From NCBI GenBank assembly GCA_003280985.1, contig QCDH01000003.1, positions 73,591 to 137,590 on the forward strand: a DNA stretch of 64,000 nucleotides. Reading direction: 5' to 3'. The notes under the pieces are model-generated. The model had not been told where the DNA came from. It saw only the letters and a program-made list of their open reading frames with translations, and did not search any database. Positions 39,029 to 47,131 of this stretch are shown piece by piece. This stretch comes from Prochlorococcus sp. AG-355-A18 (GTDB lineage Bacteria > Cyanobacteriota > Cyanobacteriia > PCC-6307 > Cyanobiaceae). A program made the translations under genes and the position numbers. The first letter of the stretch is position 1; the number at the start of each line of letters is the position of its first letter.

Positions 39029-39166
39029 CTAAGAATCTCTTGATAACTTGTTTTTCATATCTTCAATATTCTTGATTAATTTTTCTATCCATTCTGTATT
39101 GTCATCTTGTTTTAGATATGTAATTTTTGGTTGATTAATTTCAAGTGTTTCGAAATCTCCACTCAT
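39029..39166 (-). CDS. Small acidic helical protein, unknown (island)
   Basis: A 45-residue protein, M-S-G-D-F-E-T-L-E-I-N-Q-P-K-I, then an amphipathic helix (W-I-E-K-L-I-K-N-I-E-D-M-K-N-K-L). A clear AGGAGA ribosome site precedes the ATG on the minus strand. No family recognised. Confidence 0.6.
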   Translation of the reverse strand: MSGDFETLEINQPKITYLKQDDNTEWIEKLIKNIEDMKNKLSRDS

Positions 39167-39393
39167 AAATTCTCCTTTGTATATTTGTTTAGCTACATCT
39201 TTGTTCTAATTGATTTGACTAAAATACTGCGTATCTAATGTGTGCGGTTTGAGGAACATTTAGGTACGGAAAGAGGTATGTTTTTTTAGTCATTTAAATC
39301 TATGGTTGACCTAAATTAGAAATATGGTTGTCATGAGTCGGTTGCATTGCTACAACTGAAATCAACCATAAACTTTAAATTGCATTAAATAAA

Positions 39394-39576
39394 ATGACTT
39401 ACTACAGTTGCTTTGATCAAAAAGGAAACATAATTGCTCGCTGTCAGACTAAAGAAGATATAGATGTTCTTAAGAAAATGGGCAGACCAATAATGGAAAT
39501 AAAAGAAATGAAAAAAGAGGAATCAGTTGTTTGTTCTTTAACTGGTAGTCCATCCGATTACAACGAAGATTATTAA
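39394..39576 (+). CDS. Small soluble protein, unknown (island)
   Basis: A 60-residue protein: Y-Y-S-C-F-D-Q-K-G-N-I-I-A-R-C-Q-T-K-E-D-I-D-V-L-K-K, with a third Cys near the end (V-V-C-S-L-T-G-S-P). The first half looks like a small folded unit. The next micro-ORF begins 4 bases after its stop. Confidence 0.6.
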   Translation: MTYYSCFDQKGNIIARCQTKEDIDVLKKMGRPIMEIKEMKKEESVVCSLTGSPSDYNEDY

Positions 39577-39580
39577 GAGT

Positions 39581-39712
39581 ATGACTCAAAGATCACTTCA
39601 ATTAAATCAACATGGAAGATCAGTAGTTTTTTTGTTGGTTGCATTGAATAGCATTTGTACTTTCTTTTCTACTTTTGAAAAAGCATTAACTGATCGCGAA
39701 AGAGCAAGATAA
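39581..39712 (+). CDS. Micro membrane protein, unknown (island)
   Basis: A 43-residue protein: hydrophilic first 13 residues, a helix (V-V-F-L-L-V-A-L-N-S-I-C-T-F-F), and a charged end (A-L-T-D-R-E-R-A-R). It follows the preceding gene closely and is followed by a terminator at 39765. Confidence 0.55.
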   Translation: MTQRSLQLNQHGRSVVFLLVALNSICTFFSTFEKALTDRERAR

Positions 39713-39764
39713 AAATATTTAGTTATTTGTGTATTAACAGTCAATCAATAAAATTTAAGACATA

Positions 39765-39792
39765 AAAAAAGACCCTTTTAGAGGTCTTTTTT
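39765..39792 (+). terminator. Bidirectional-type terminator
   Basis: AAAAAAGACC / GGTCTTTTTT with an 8-base loop; the A run and T run let it act in either direction. Confidence 0.75.
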
Positions 39793-40178
39793 AAATGGTG
39801 ACGACAGAAAGGAGATCTATTTAATAATCAGATTAAGAATTTTCTTAGAAATTAGTTTTGAAAGTAAAAGTGATTACTCACTTCTTCATGCTTTACAAAC
39901 GACTTTATTTTTAAGATAGTTCAGAATTAATCCCGAAAGTTTAATTTCTGATCACTTAACTTTCTTTCCGTAAAGGTTAGATTAGTTAATTTACCTTGGT
40001 ATTGCAGACCATGGATTAGTGAAGATCTAGTTGGTCAACCTTGGTCGAGTCGATCACCAGAACTGTCGTATAATTAAAGTAATCGGTCACAGATATTTTG
40101 CATGAATCCTTAAGATTGATTTAATCATGATTAATTAAATCTTTAATCCTCGGACCACATCATCTCTTGGTAAGCAGT
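39793..40178. other. Noncoding stretch, nothing recognised
   Basis: No ORF with convincing composition on either strand and no hairpin with a T run. It lies between a terminator and a set of minus-strand genes. Confidence 0.4.
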
Positions 40179-40535
40179 TTATTTTTTTGTTTTACAAAGA
40201 ATATAAAGCCAACCAAAGAAAGTAGCAAAAGCAAGTATTGAAGCAATATTCTTATTCAATGGACTTAAATAACTGTTTATTGCTAGTGGTACATGAAGAA
40301 TCACTAAATACCAATATAAAGTAGATAGTAATCCGAATAATAAAGCCAGAAGAATATAAAAAGGCAAGATATATAATCTTCTTTTTTTAATTCTTTCCTC
40401 TGTAATATTTTCGGATAAACCAATTCTTGACCAATAACCTCCATTTAATTGAAGAAAAAACTTTAAAAATATTCCGTAGGTATTTATAAAAAATCTAGAT
40501 AAAGCAAATAACGGCGTAATTATAAATCGTTTCAT
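40179..40535 (-). CDS. Small membrane protein, unknown (island)
   Basis: A 118-residue protein with a hydrophobic N-terminus (about 5-27), a charged linker (S-E-N-I-T-E-E-R-I-K-K-R-R), and two or three further spans (about 55-80 and 90-112). It follows the 60-residue gene at 40543 on the same strand, 7 bases apart. No family recognised. Confidence 0.55.
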   Translation of the reverse strand: MKRFIITPLFALSRFFINTYGIFLKFFLQLNGGYWSRIGLSENITEERIKKRRLYILPFYILLALLFGLLSTLYWYLVILHVPLAINSYLSPLNKNIASILAFATFFGWLYILCKTKK

Positions 40536-40542
40536 TAAAGCT

Positions 40543-40725
40543 TTAAAATTTAATTTGTTCAGTTATGGAAATCTGACTTATATTATTAACTTTTTTTTCT
40601 CTATATTTCGTTAGGAAAAATACCATTGAGCTAAAAACAACTAAAAATCCTATTAATGATATTCGATAGAAAAGGTCATCAGACATATCAAAAAAAGCAG
40701 ATCTTTTAAATTTGTTTCTCATCAA
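40543..40725 (-). CDS. Small single-span membrane protein, unknown (island)
   Basis: A 60-residue protein with one helix (about 23-40, I-S-L-I-G-F-L-V-V-F-S-S-M-V-F-F-L) between a basic N-terminus and a polar end. Probably co-transcribed with the membrane protein at 40179. Confidence 0.55.
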   Translation of the reverse strand: MMRNKFKRSAFFDMSDDLFYRISLIGFLVVFSSMVFFLTKYREKKVNNISQISITEQIKF

Positions 40726-40902
40726 AAAAAAGGATTGTTTACTCTCTAATGTAGATTCACAATCAGTTACTAGCTTTTAGCTATGCAAGTAGTAAGCGTT
40801 TCATAAAAAACAGCTAATGAAAATAGATTTTATTTAGGATATAAAAACAAAATTTAGGTACTTTATTAGATAAAGTAGGGTCGAGGTTAGTTCGACAATC
40901 AA

Positions 40903-41181
40903 TTAAAAGTAGCTCGAAATAACAGTTGAATCATAAATATGACCTGCACTCTCAATTAATGGTTTAACTTCTGGATCTTTAAACATAGCTATTGCTTTAC
41001 CTTCTTCACCCTGCTCAATGACAATTACACTGGTTGGATCGTCTTTATTTACACCTTTGTATAAACAAGTCATTCCAGATTCTTTCATCATTTGTATATT
41101 TTCTTCACTGTCATAAACAGCAGCCCATTCTTCATAAGGGACACTAATTTTGAATGTGAAAACAGTAGTTTCAAGAGACAT
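40903..41181 (-). CDS. DUF3764-like protein
   Basis: A 92-residue protein: T-T-V-F-T-F-K-I-S-V-P-Y-E-E-W-A-A-V-Y-D-S, L-Y-K-G-V-N-K-D-D-P-T-S-V-I-V-I-E-Q, ending A-G-H-I-Y-D-S-T-V-I. This matches my memory of DUF3764, a small alpha-beta family that is enriched in marine picocyanobacteria and probably adopts a dimeric ferredoxin-like fold. Function unknown. Confidence 0.7.
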   Translation of the reverse strand: MSLETTVFTFKISVPYEEWAAVYDSEENIQMMKESGMTCLYKGVNKDDPTSVIVIEQGEEGKAIAMFKDPEVKPLIESAGHIYDSTVISSYF

Positions 41182-41223
41182 GAAAAAAGAGCAACTTGCT
41201 TCTCATTGTAGATTGACTGTCAA

Positions 41224-41436
41224 TCAATAAGCAGCTCCTCCTAATTCCTCGAGTAATTCATTATTATCTCTTTTTTCATACCACTTATTTAAATCTTCAT
41301 CACTTACTGTTCTAAATAAAAATAAGGATATCTTTTCCAAATAATCAGCAATATAGATTCTAGAAATTGGGTTTAGAGAAACGAAAATTAAAGTAATTAA
41401 AACTAACAAAAGCCCAGCTGAGAGTATAAGTTTCAT
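41224..41436 (-). CDS. Small membrane-anchored protein, unknown (island)
   Basis: A 70-residue protein with an N-terminal helix (L-I-L-S-A-G-L-L-L-V-L-I-T-L-I-F-V) that could be an anchor or signal, then an acidic helical tail. A TTGACTGTCAA dyad lies directly at its stop codon. Confidence 0.55.
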   Translation of the reverse strand: MKLILSAGLLLVLITLIFVSLNPISRIYIADYLEKISLFLFRTVSDEDLNKWYEKRDNNELLEELGGAAY

Positions 41437-41513
41437 CCTTTTGAATATTAAGTTTTATAAGCCTATTTCAACATCTAAATAATATATTCATAATCTAAAT
41501 CTTTAAAAAATAA

Positions 41514-41852
41514 TTAACCTGAGAATCCCATTTTCTGTTCTGCTGCCATTAATGATCCAACAAGCTTATGCTCAGCAACTTTTTCCTCGTCAGTCATAAC
41601 TGGCTTGATATCAAAATCTATATCAAACTTAACTTTCCAAGGAGCAAAATGTTCTGTCATTTTTATACCTGCTGAAGCTTGGACAATAATATAAACATTA
41701 TTTGAGTAAGAGGCATGATACCTTCCCATAACTTTGAATCCTTCAAACTCATCATTCAAAGTTCCATCTTCAACAACCTTTAAAAAAAGATCGTAAGCTG
41801 CACCCATAAGAGCAACATTTTTAAAAGTTGCAGTTACAAAATAAGTATTCAT
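41514..41852 (-). CDS. DUF3303-like protein (island paralogue)
   Basis: A 112-residue protein. It contains V-Y-I-I-V-Q-A-S-A-G-I-K and H-F-A-P-W-K-V-K-F-D-I-D-F-D-I-K-P-V, the latter closely similar to the core-genome protein at 57823 (H-F-A-P-W-R-A-K-F-G-I). The pattern fits the DUF3303 family. Island genes are often extra copies of core families, as here. Confidence 0.6.
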   Translation of the reverse strand: MNTYFVTATFKNVALMGAAYDLFLKVVEDGTLNDEFEGFKVMGRYHASYSNNVYIIVQASAGIKMTEHFAPWKVKFDIDFDIKPVMTDEEKVAEHKLVGSLMAAEQKMGFSG

Positions 41853-41970
41853 TTGATTAATAAATCTAAAATTATTTCTAAGATATAGTATTTAAAATTG
41901 AGTTAAGGATCTTGAAATGAAAACTTCTGCTTAAGGAATTATTATAGATCAAATGTTAATCTATAACAGA

Positions 41971-42108
41971 CTAAGTTATCTCGTAGCTATCGAATTTAGT
42001 TTTTAACTTTGCTGCTTTATGGATTAAAGCCACCGCTTCTTTTCTTCCATTAGCATTATTAACTTGGAGTATAAGGTCTTCATATTTCTTTACGATTTTC
42101 TTTTTCAT
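41971..42108 (-). CDS. Small helical protein, unknown (island)
   Basis: A 45-residue basic protein: K-K-K-I-V-K-K-Y-E-D-L-I-L-Q-V-N-N-A-N-G, then E-A-V-A-L-I-H-K-A-A-K-L-K. Likely two short helices. It is the last ORF before the distal end of the island. Confidence 0.5.
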   Translation of the reverse strand: MKKKIVKKYEDLILQVNNANGRKEAVALIHKAAKLKTKFDSYEIT

Positions 42109-42346
42109 AGTTTAGATTAAATGAAAACCATTTTTAATTCTATCAGGAGTAGGAGATCTACTGCTTGAGATAGGAATCAACGGTAAAACCTCAGAGTAAA
42201 CAAATTGGAACGGGTTCACTCGTAGGAGTTAGTCATAAACGATCAAATTGATTTTTGCAGGTATTTATTACTGCATTATTCTCAAATAAAGACAGAATAT
42301 TTATCAACCCTAATTTTTTTCGGGTTAAAGAAAATTGCCTGATTTT

Positions 42347-42466
42347 GTTACACGTGTAATATTGGTATAATTAAAATCACTTGATATATCTGTTAATTTT
42401 AAACTTTAGGTGTTACACGTGTAACATCGAAAAACTGTTAAAGGTGGTGTAACAAGCCGTGTAACA
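42347..42466. promoter_or_regulatory. Cluster of TTACACGTGTAA palindromes and half-sites
   Basis: Two palindromes (42348-42359 and 42413-42424; the second extends to a perfect 16-bp TGTTACACGTGTAACA) and two direct half-sites GTGTAACA (42447-42454 and 42459-42466) lie in 120 bases, ending about 50 bases before the distal attachment repeat. Candidate binding sites for a recombinase, its accessory factor, or a regulator. No ORF here. Confidence 0.6.
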
Positions 42467-42514
42467 TCAGAAGTCAAAACCATTGCCATCAATGGTTTAC
42501 AAGGAAAATAAGTA

Positions 42515-42565
42515 GGGCTCATAACCCGAAGGTCGGAAGTTCAAATCTCCCCCCCGCCACCATTT
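42515..42565 (+). repeat. Distal attachment-site repeat (51-bp tRNA 3' fragment)
   Basis: An exact copy of 32003-32053: anticodon stem, variable loop, T arm, acceptor 3' strand and CCA of the initiator tRNA. The 5' half of the tRNA is absent, so it cannot be functional. It marks the far end of the island. Confidence 0.9.
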
Positions 42566-42568
42566 AGT

Positions 42569-42591
42569 AGCAGCTTAAAAGCTGCTTTTTT
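42569..42591 (+). terminator. Duplicated tRNA terminator at the distal end
   Basis: AGCAGCTT / AAGCTGCT stem with T run, related to the terminator after the intact tRNA (32056) but with a different loop. Confidence 0.75.
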
Positions 42592-42925
42592 ATTATTCGC
42601 AGTTGTTACAGCAATTATAAAAATAAAGATTAATACATCTTAACTAAAAGAGTTTATTAAAAATTATTTGAGATCTTTTTGAATAGAGAATTTCAAGTCA
42701 ACTCTAACTAATAGACCAATAATGATTAAAAAGATTCCAATGTATGAGTTCAAAGATAGGTCCAAAAATATTAAATTAATTTTCTAACTAAATTTTAACT
42801 CACAAATCATATCTATTTAATAAGCCAATAAAAAAGAATTTAAAAAAATCTGAAATTTGAAAATTTTCATCTTGAAAAAGTAACTTTATAAAGTAAAGTT
42901 AAATCTAACTAATTTGGAAAATTAT

Positions 42926-43072
42926 ATGCAGGATTTACTACAGCGGGATTTAGGTTCAAGCTTGTTATCAATAGCTGTCATATTAGGTTGGTTAGGTCTA
43001 TTTTTTGTATTTTTGAGAGTATTAACAATTTCAATTAAAAGAATCCTTGAAGCTGTTTTCAAAAAATCGTAA
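42926..43072 (+). CDS. Small membrane protein, unknown
   Basis: A 48-residue protein with one helix (L-L-S-I-A-V-I-L-G-W-L-G-L-F-F-V-F-L) and a basic C-terminus (I-S-I-K-R-I-L-E-A-V-F-K-K-S). It is the first gene past the island end and precedes the PetP-like gene. Function unknown. Confidence 0.55.
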   Translation: MQDLLQRDLGSSLLSIAVILGWLGLFFVFLRVLTISIKRILEAVFKKS

Positions 43073-43143
43073 TTATTGAAATAAATCAATAATACAGAAT
43101 TAATCGCATAAATCCTTTATCACTAAGTATAATAACCTAAAAA

Positions 43144-43533
43144 ATGTCAATTTTAGATAAGGTAAAGATAGGAAATTCAGTTCAAGTTAACCTAAAACTA
43201 TCTAGGGATAGACTTACCAAAGAAACTATTGATGCAATAAATGTTTCTTCATTGGGTAAGATAAGTGACTTCAGAATAACTGATGGTAAAGGTATTGGAG
43301 TTGTATTGCAATTATCTAATGGAAAAGAGCAATGGTTTTTTGAGGATGAAATTGATCTTCTCGACGAAAATGGTAAGGTAATCAAAAGAAATAATTATAA
43401 AAAAGAAAATAGTAATCTTATATTTGTTTTTTTAAGAGGATTAAATTATGAAAATAAAAATAAAGTAAGCGAGTTGCTTAATCCAATTAACTTTTTTATC
43501 TGGCTGGTTGTATCGTTTAAAGATATTTTTTAA
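43144..43533 (+). CDS. PetP-like SH3-fold protein (DUF2862) with C-terminal extension
   Basis: A 129-residue protein. Residues about 1-78 match the DUF2862/PetP pattern: G-N-S-V-Q-V, S-L-G-K-I-S-D-F-R-I-T-D-G-K-G-I-G-V-V-L-Q, and Q-W-F-F-E-D-E-I. PetP is a small peripheral subunit of the cytochrome b6f complex in cyanobacteria and red algae. Here a roughly 50-residue basic and then hydrophobic extension (F-F-I-W-L-V-V-S-F) follows, which could attach it to the membrane. The b6f role is inferred from the family. Confidence 0.65.
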   Translation: MSILDKVKIGNSVQVNLKLSRDRLTKETIDAINVSSLGKISDFRITDGKGIGVVLQLSNGKEQWFFEDEIDLLDENGKVIKRNNYKKENSNLIFVFLRGLNYENKNKVSELLNPINFFIWLVVSFKDIF

Positions 43534-43610
43534 TCCGTTAAAAAATTTTCTAAAATAAAAATAATTTAACAATTTTATTTAAATATACTTTCAATAATTA
43601 AAATTTTTTA

Positions 43611-44606
43611 ATGGCACAAAATATTATCGATGTAAGAAATTTATCTAAGTCATTTGATATCTCTTCTAAAGAACCAGGTTTAAAAGGAACTATTAAACAT
43701 TTTTTCAGAAGACAAACAAAAAGTTTAAAGGTTATAAAAGATATAAGTTTTGAGATTAAAGCAGGGGAAATAGTAGGTTTTCTAGGTGCTAATGGAGCCG
43801 GGAAAACAACAATATTAAAAATGCTCTGTGGCTTAATTTATCCAAGTGAGGGATCTATTTTGGTTTCAGGCTACTTACCTTTCAGGAGAAAAGAAAATTT
43901 CCTGAAGAATATCACCTTAATAATGGGACAAAAGCAACAACTTATTTGGGATCTTCCACCAATTGAATCATTCTATTTGAATGCATCAATATATGACTTA
44001 AATAATGTCGAAGCTAAAAGGAGAATAAAAAAACTATCAGAAATGCTTGAAATTGATGAAGAGCTATTCATACCTGTTAGAAAACTATCACTAGGTCAAC
44101 GTATGAAATCAGAATTACTAGCAGCTTTGATACATGAACCAAATATTCTATTTTTGGACGAGCCGACACTTGGACTAGATATTAATGCACAGAGAAATTT
44201 AAGGAAATTCCTTCAAAAATATAATAAAGAAACTAATGCAACGATATGCCTAACCAGTCATTATATGAAAGATATTACATCGCTATGCAAGAGAGTTATA
44301 TGTGTGCACGAAGGGGCGATATCATATGATGGGGAACTTGACTCATTATTAAAAAAACTTTCTCCTGTTAAAGAAATATTGATAGTTTGTCGCTCAGAAG
44401 AGGATGCAATTAAATTAGAAAATTCCGGTTTTACTGTTAAAAATAAAATAAAGAATGAAATCACTTTAAAAATTAAAAACAACTCTATTACCTCTTCACT
44501 AAAAACTATCCTAAATAATTTTGATATTGAAGACCTTTTTATAAATGAACCACCCATAGATGAAGTTATTGGGAAGGTATTAATCAAAAAAGATTATGAT
44601 ATCTAA
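43611..44606 (+). CDS. ABC transporter ATPase (ABC-2 type)
   Basis: A 331-residue ATPase: Walker A G-A-N-G-A-G-K-T-T near 64, signature L-S-L-G-Q-R-M-K, Walker B I-L-F-L-D-E-P-T-L-G-L-D near 180, and a C-terminal accessory domain. It works with the two permeases that follow; the first overlaps it by 11 bases. Substrate unknown. Confidence 0.92.
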   Translation: MAQNIIDVRNLSKSFDISSKEPGLKGTIKHFFRRQTKSLKVIKDISFEIKAGEIVGFLGANGAGKTTILKMLCGLIYPSEGSILVSGYLPFRRKENFLKNITLIMGQKQQLIWDLPPIESFYLNASIYDLNNVEAKRRIKKLSEMLEIDEELFIPVRKLSLGQRMKSELLAALIHEPNILFLDEPTLGLDINAQRNLRKFLQKYNKETNATICLTSHYMKDITSLCKRVICVHEGAISYDGELDSLLKKLSPVKEILIVCRSEEDAIKLENSGFTVKNKIKNEITLKIKNNSITSSLKTILNNFDIEDLFINEPPIDEVIGKVLIKKDYDI

Positions 44607-45390
44607 TTTGATTAACCGTAAAATATTCACCTTATTAAAAGTCCAATATTCCAACATGCTGGAATATAGGGTAGAAATTGCATTATGGGCAATTTCAGGG
44701 ATTATTCCTTTTTTTATGTTAAACATTTGGACAAATAACAATCTAAATGAATCAATAAACATTAGTGATATATTGCTTTCTAGGTATTTCTTATGTGCTT
44801 TTTTTGTAAGACAGTTTTCTGTAGTTTGGGTTGTATTTAGTTTTGAAGAGGATTCTCTCATGGGGAAGGTATCTCCGTATTTAATCCAACCTTTAAATCC
44901 ATTTTTCCGATATTTTGCACAACATCTTGCAGAACAAATAACAAGATTTCCTTTTGCACTAATAATCGCATTTTTCTTTTTTATTTTTAATCCAGAAAGT
45001 ATATGGATACCAAATTTATTTATTTTAATCTTATCGATAGTATCTACTTTCTTATCCTTCTTGATTCAATTTTTAATGCAGTCAATAGTTGCATGTCTAT
45101 GTTTCTGGACAGAGAAAGCGTCATCGATAGAAAGATTGTTATTTATACCAACTTTATTTCTCTCAGGTCTTTTAGCACCAGTAGTTTCATTTCCCGTATA
45201 TGTTAAATCTTGGATTTATTTGACTCCTTTCCCATATCTAATTGATTTCCCTGCAAACTTACTTTCAGGTAATGAAACAAATATTAGTGCAGGGTTAACT
45301 ATGCAAATTCTATGGATTTTATTACTTTTCCCATTATTTAAAAAAATTTGGTCTAAAGGAACGAAAAAATATACAGCTATGGGGTCATGA
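44596..45390 (+). CDS. ABC-2 type permease
   Basis: A 264-residue protein with six hydrophobic segments. N-terminal L-L-K-V-Q-Y-S-N-M-L-E-Y-R precedes the first span, and the P-Y-L-I-Q-P-L-N-P-F-F-R-Y loop is typical of ABC-2 permeases. It overlaps the ATPase gene upstream and the second permease downstream, so the three form one complex. Confidence 0.85.
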   Translation: MISNLINRKIFTLLKVQYSNMLEYRVEIALWAISGIIPFFMLNIWTNNNLNESINISDILLSRYFLCAFFVRQFSVVWVVFSFEEDSLMGKVSPYLIQPLNPFFRYFAQHLAEQITRFPFALIIAFFFFIFNPESIWIPNLFILILSIVSTFLSFLIQFLMQSIVACLCFWTEKASSIERLLFIPTLFLSGLLAPVVSFPVYVKSWIYLTPFPYLIDFPANLLSGNETNISAGLTMQILWILLLFPLFKKIWSKGTKKYTAMGS

Positions 45391-46181
45391 ATTTAAGAAA
45401 ATATCTAAAAGTTTATAAAAAATTCATACATACTTCTTTAGCATCTGAATTTGAGTATAAGACAAATATATTAATTGATTTAATTACTGCCATTTTAAGT
45501 TTAATAGGGAGTATTTTTCTACTATCAATTTTCTTTCATAATAATGGATATATTGGAGGATGGACATTTGAACAGGCACTAATAATTCAAGGTATTTATA
45601 CAATTTTGAATGGAATAACAAATACATGGTTTAATCCTAATCTTACAGAAATAGTTAAACACATAAGAGAAGGAACATTAGACTTCGTACTTTTAAAACC
45701 TATTGATAGTCAATTTTTTATTTCCTTTAAAAAAATAAATCCATCTGGATTTTTAGAAATATTGCTTGGATTTTTCTTGTTGTTCTTCTGCATTAGAATT
45801 AATCAAATAAATATGAATTTAAGTTTTCTGACCCTATCCTTGATTACGATAAGCTGCTCGATTTGTATTTTATATAGCCTATGGTTTTTTATCTCTACTA
45901 CTACAATTTGGTTTGTTAAGACTTGGAATGCAATAGAAGTATTAAGATCATTCCTTTATATTGGAAGATTTCCTCTAAATTCATTTTCATTTTCTTTAAG
46001 AGTTTTTTTTAGTATCATCATTCCTATTGCTTTTATAACAACAATTCCTTCTGAAGTTTTTCTAGGACTTTCTCAATTTTGGAAAATTTTGCTTGAAGTT
46101 ATTGTTGCTATTGTGTTTCTTATAACTTCAAGAAGGTTCTGGTTATTTGCATTAAAATTCTATTCATCAGCATCTAGCTAA
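45387..46181 (+). CDS. ABC-2 type permease, second subunit
   Basis: A 264-residue six-span protein, F-E-Y-K-T-N-I-L-I-D-L near the first span and I-R-E-G-T-L-D-F-V-L-L-K-P-I-D-S near 95, a loop pattern shared with the first permease. The start overlaps that gene (ATGA). The two permeases would form the transmembrane channel as a heterodimer. Confidence 0.85.
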   Translation: MNLRKYLKVYKKFIHTSLASEFEYKTNILIDLITAILSLIGSIFLLSIFFHNNGYIGGWTFEQALIIQGIYTILNGITNTWFNPNLTEIVKHIREGTLDFVLLKPIDSQFFISFKKINPSGFLEILLGFFLLFFCIRINQINMNLSFLTLSLITISCSICILYSLWFFISTTTIWFVKTWNAIEVLRSFLYIGRFPLNSFSFSLRVFFSIIIPIAFITTIPSEVFLGLSQFWKILLEVIVAIVFLITSRRFWLFALKFYSSASS

Positions 46182-46187
46182 ATATTA

Positions 46188-46451
46188 TTAAATAACAGCC
46201 TTACAAAATTCCCAAATTTGTTGTTTACTTTTAAGATTAGAAAGCCTAGATAATTTCTTGAAATAAGTTTTAGATTTTTCAACCGCTAAAAGCCTACAGT
46301 TGTATTCAATTTTATAATTTCTTGATATGGTTCCTAATTTGAGTGCAACATTACAAAGGATAACTATTAAAGTAAGGAAGAAAACTGTACCTAAAAATTG
46401 TGAAAATGATTTTGAATAATTTTCATTTTCAGTTTTTAATTCAAACTTCAT
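46188..46451 (-). CDS. Small single-span membrane protein, unknown
   Basis: An 87-residue protein with one helix (F-L-G-T-V-F-F-L-T-L-I-V-I-L-C-N-V-A-L) after an acidic N-terminus and a basic, Leu/Lys-rich C-terminus. The start overlaps the stop of the next upstream gene (TAATG), so the two are coupled. Confidence 0.6.
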   Translation of the reverse strand: MKFELKTENENYSKSFSQFLGTVFFLTLIVILCNVALKLGTISRNYKIEYNCRLLAVEKSKTYFKKLSRLSNLKSKQQIWEFCKAVI

Positions 46452-46678
46452 TACTTAACTATATGCTGAGGGCACTTAATTGCAGCAATAGCAACAGCCG
46501 TAACTTTAAAATTTTTTGAATTCTCAATAACCTTTTTAACTTCTAATGATCCAAATTTATAACTTGCATCACTGTAAGAAAGAAGTAAAGATTTATAGTT
46601 ATCATGACCTAGATTTCTATACTCACAGAAATTATCACCAACATAATTCAAAAGAGTTAGTAAAGTTAATTCAATCAT
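46451..46678 (-). CDS. Small soluble protein, unknown
   Basis: A 75-residue protein: L-L-N-Y-V-G-D-N-F-C-E-Y-R near the start and A-I-A-A-I-K-C-P-Q-H-I-V-K at the end. Coupled to the membrane protein at 46188 by a TAATG overlap. No family recognised. Confidence 0.6.
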   Translation of the reverse strand: MIELTLLTLLNYVGDNFCEYRNLGHDNYKSLLLSYSDASYKFGSLEVKKVIENSKNFKVTAVAIAAIKCPQHIVK

Positions 46679-46844
46679 TAAAGCTTTTTATTAACAAAGT
46701 TCTTACGAATGATACTGTGCAGGAAATTTTTAACAAGTAAAATTACCAAAAACATTTGAAATCATAAAATAGGATTTTTACTCATAGAATTTAAAATTAA
46801 AATATTATTCCAGGATTTTTAAATTTAAATATAAGAAAATCATT

Positions 46845-46972
46845 AAAGCACTACCTGTAGTGTTTAATGAAGATTTAGCTTGCGCTACAGATAGGGGGTT
46901 GCATTTTTTAAGAAATTGGTTTAAAAATAAGGTTCCCCATCACCCGGCCCCGCATATGTGAGGCCTTTTTTT
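46845..46972 (+). ncRNA. Candidate small RNA (core copy) with CCCCATCACC motif
   Basis: No ORF. In order: a perfect 6-bp hairpin CACTAC/GTAGTG (46849-46862), GATAGGGGG (46890-46898), CCCCATCACC (46935-46944), then a terminator stem GGCC...GGCC (46946-46965) with seven T bases. The same ordered elements occur at 36391-36510 in the island. GGGG can pair with CCCC. The 5' end is a guess. Confidence 0.6.
46946..46972 (+). terminator. Terminator of the core small-RNA copy
   Basis: GGCC-C-CGC / GTG-A-GGCC stem around an ATAT loop, followed by seven T bases. Confidence 0.8.
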
Positions 46973-47131
46973 ATGGTTTTTAAATAAGGTATCTATAAAA
47001 GAATTATTTAATAAAACTAGTTATTCATTAACCCCTTTGATAATGAGTAATAATAAGAATGAATTTATCTTGTTAATCAATAAACCTTCTTTAGGATTTT
47101 CACTACAAATTTATTGAAATTCTCAATTAAT

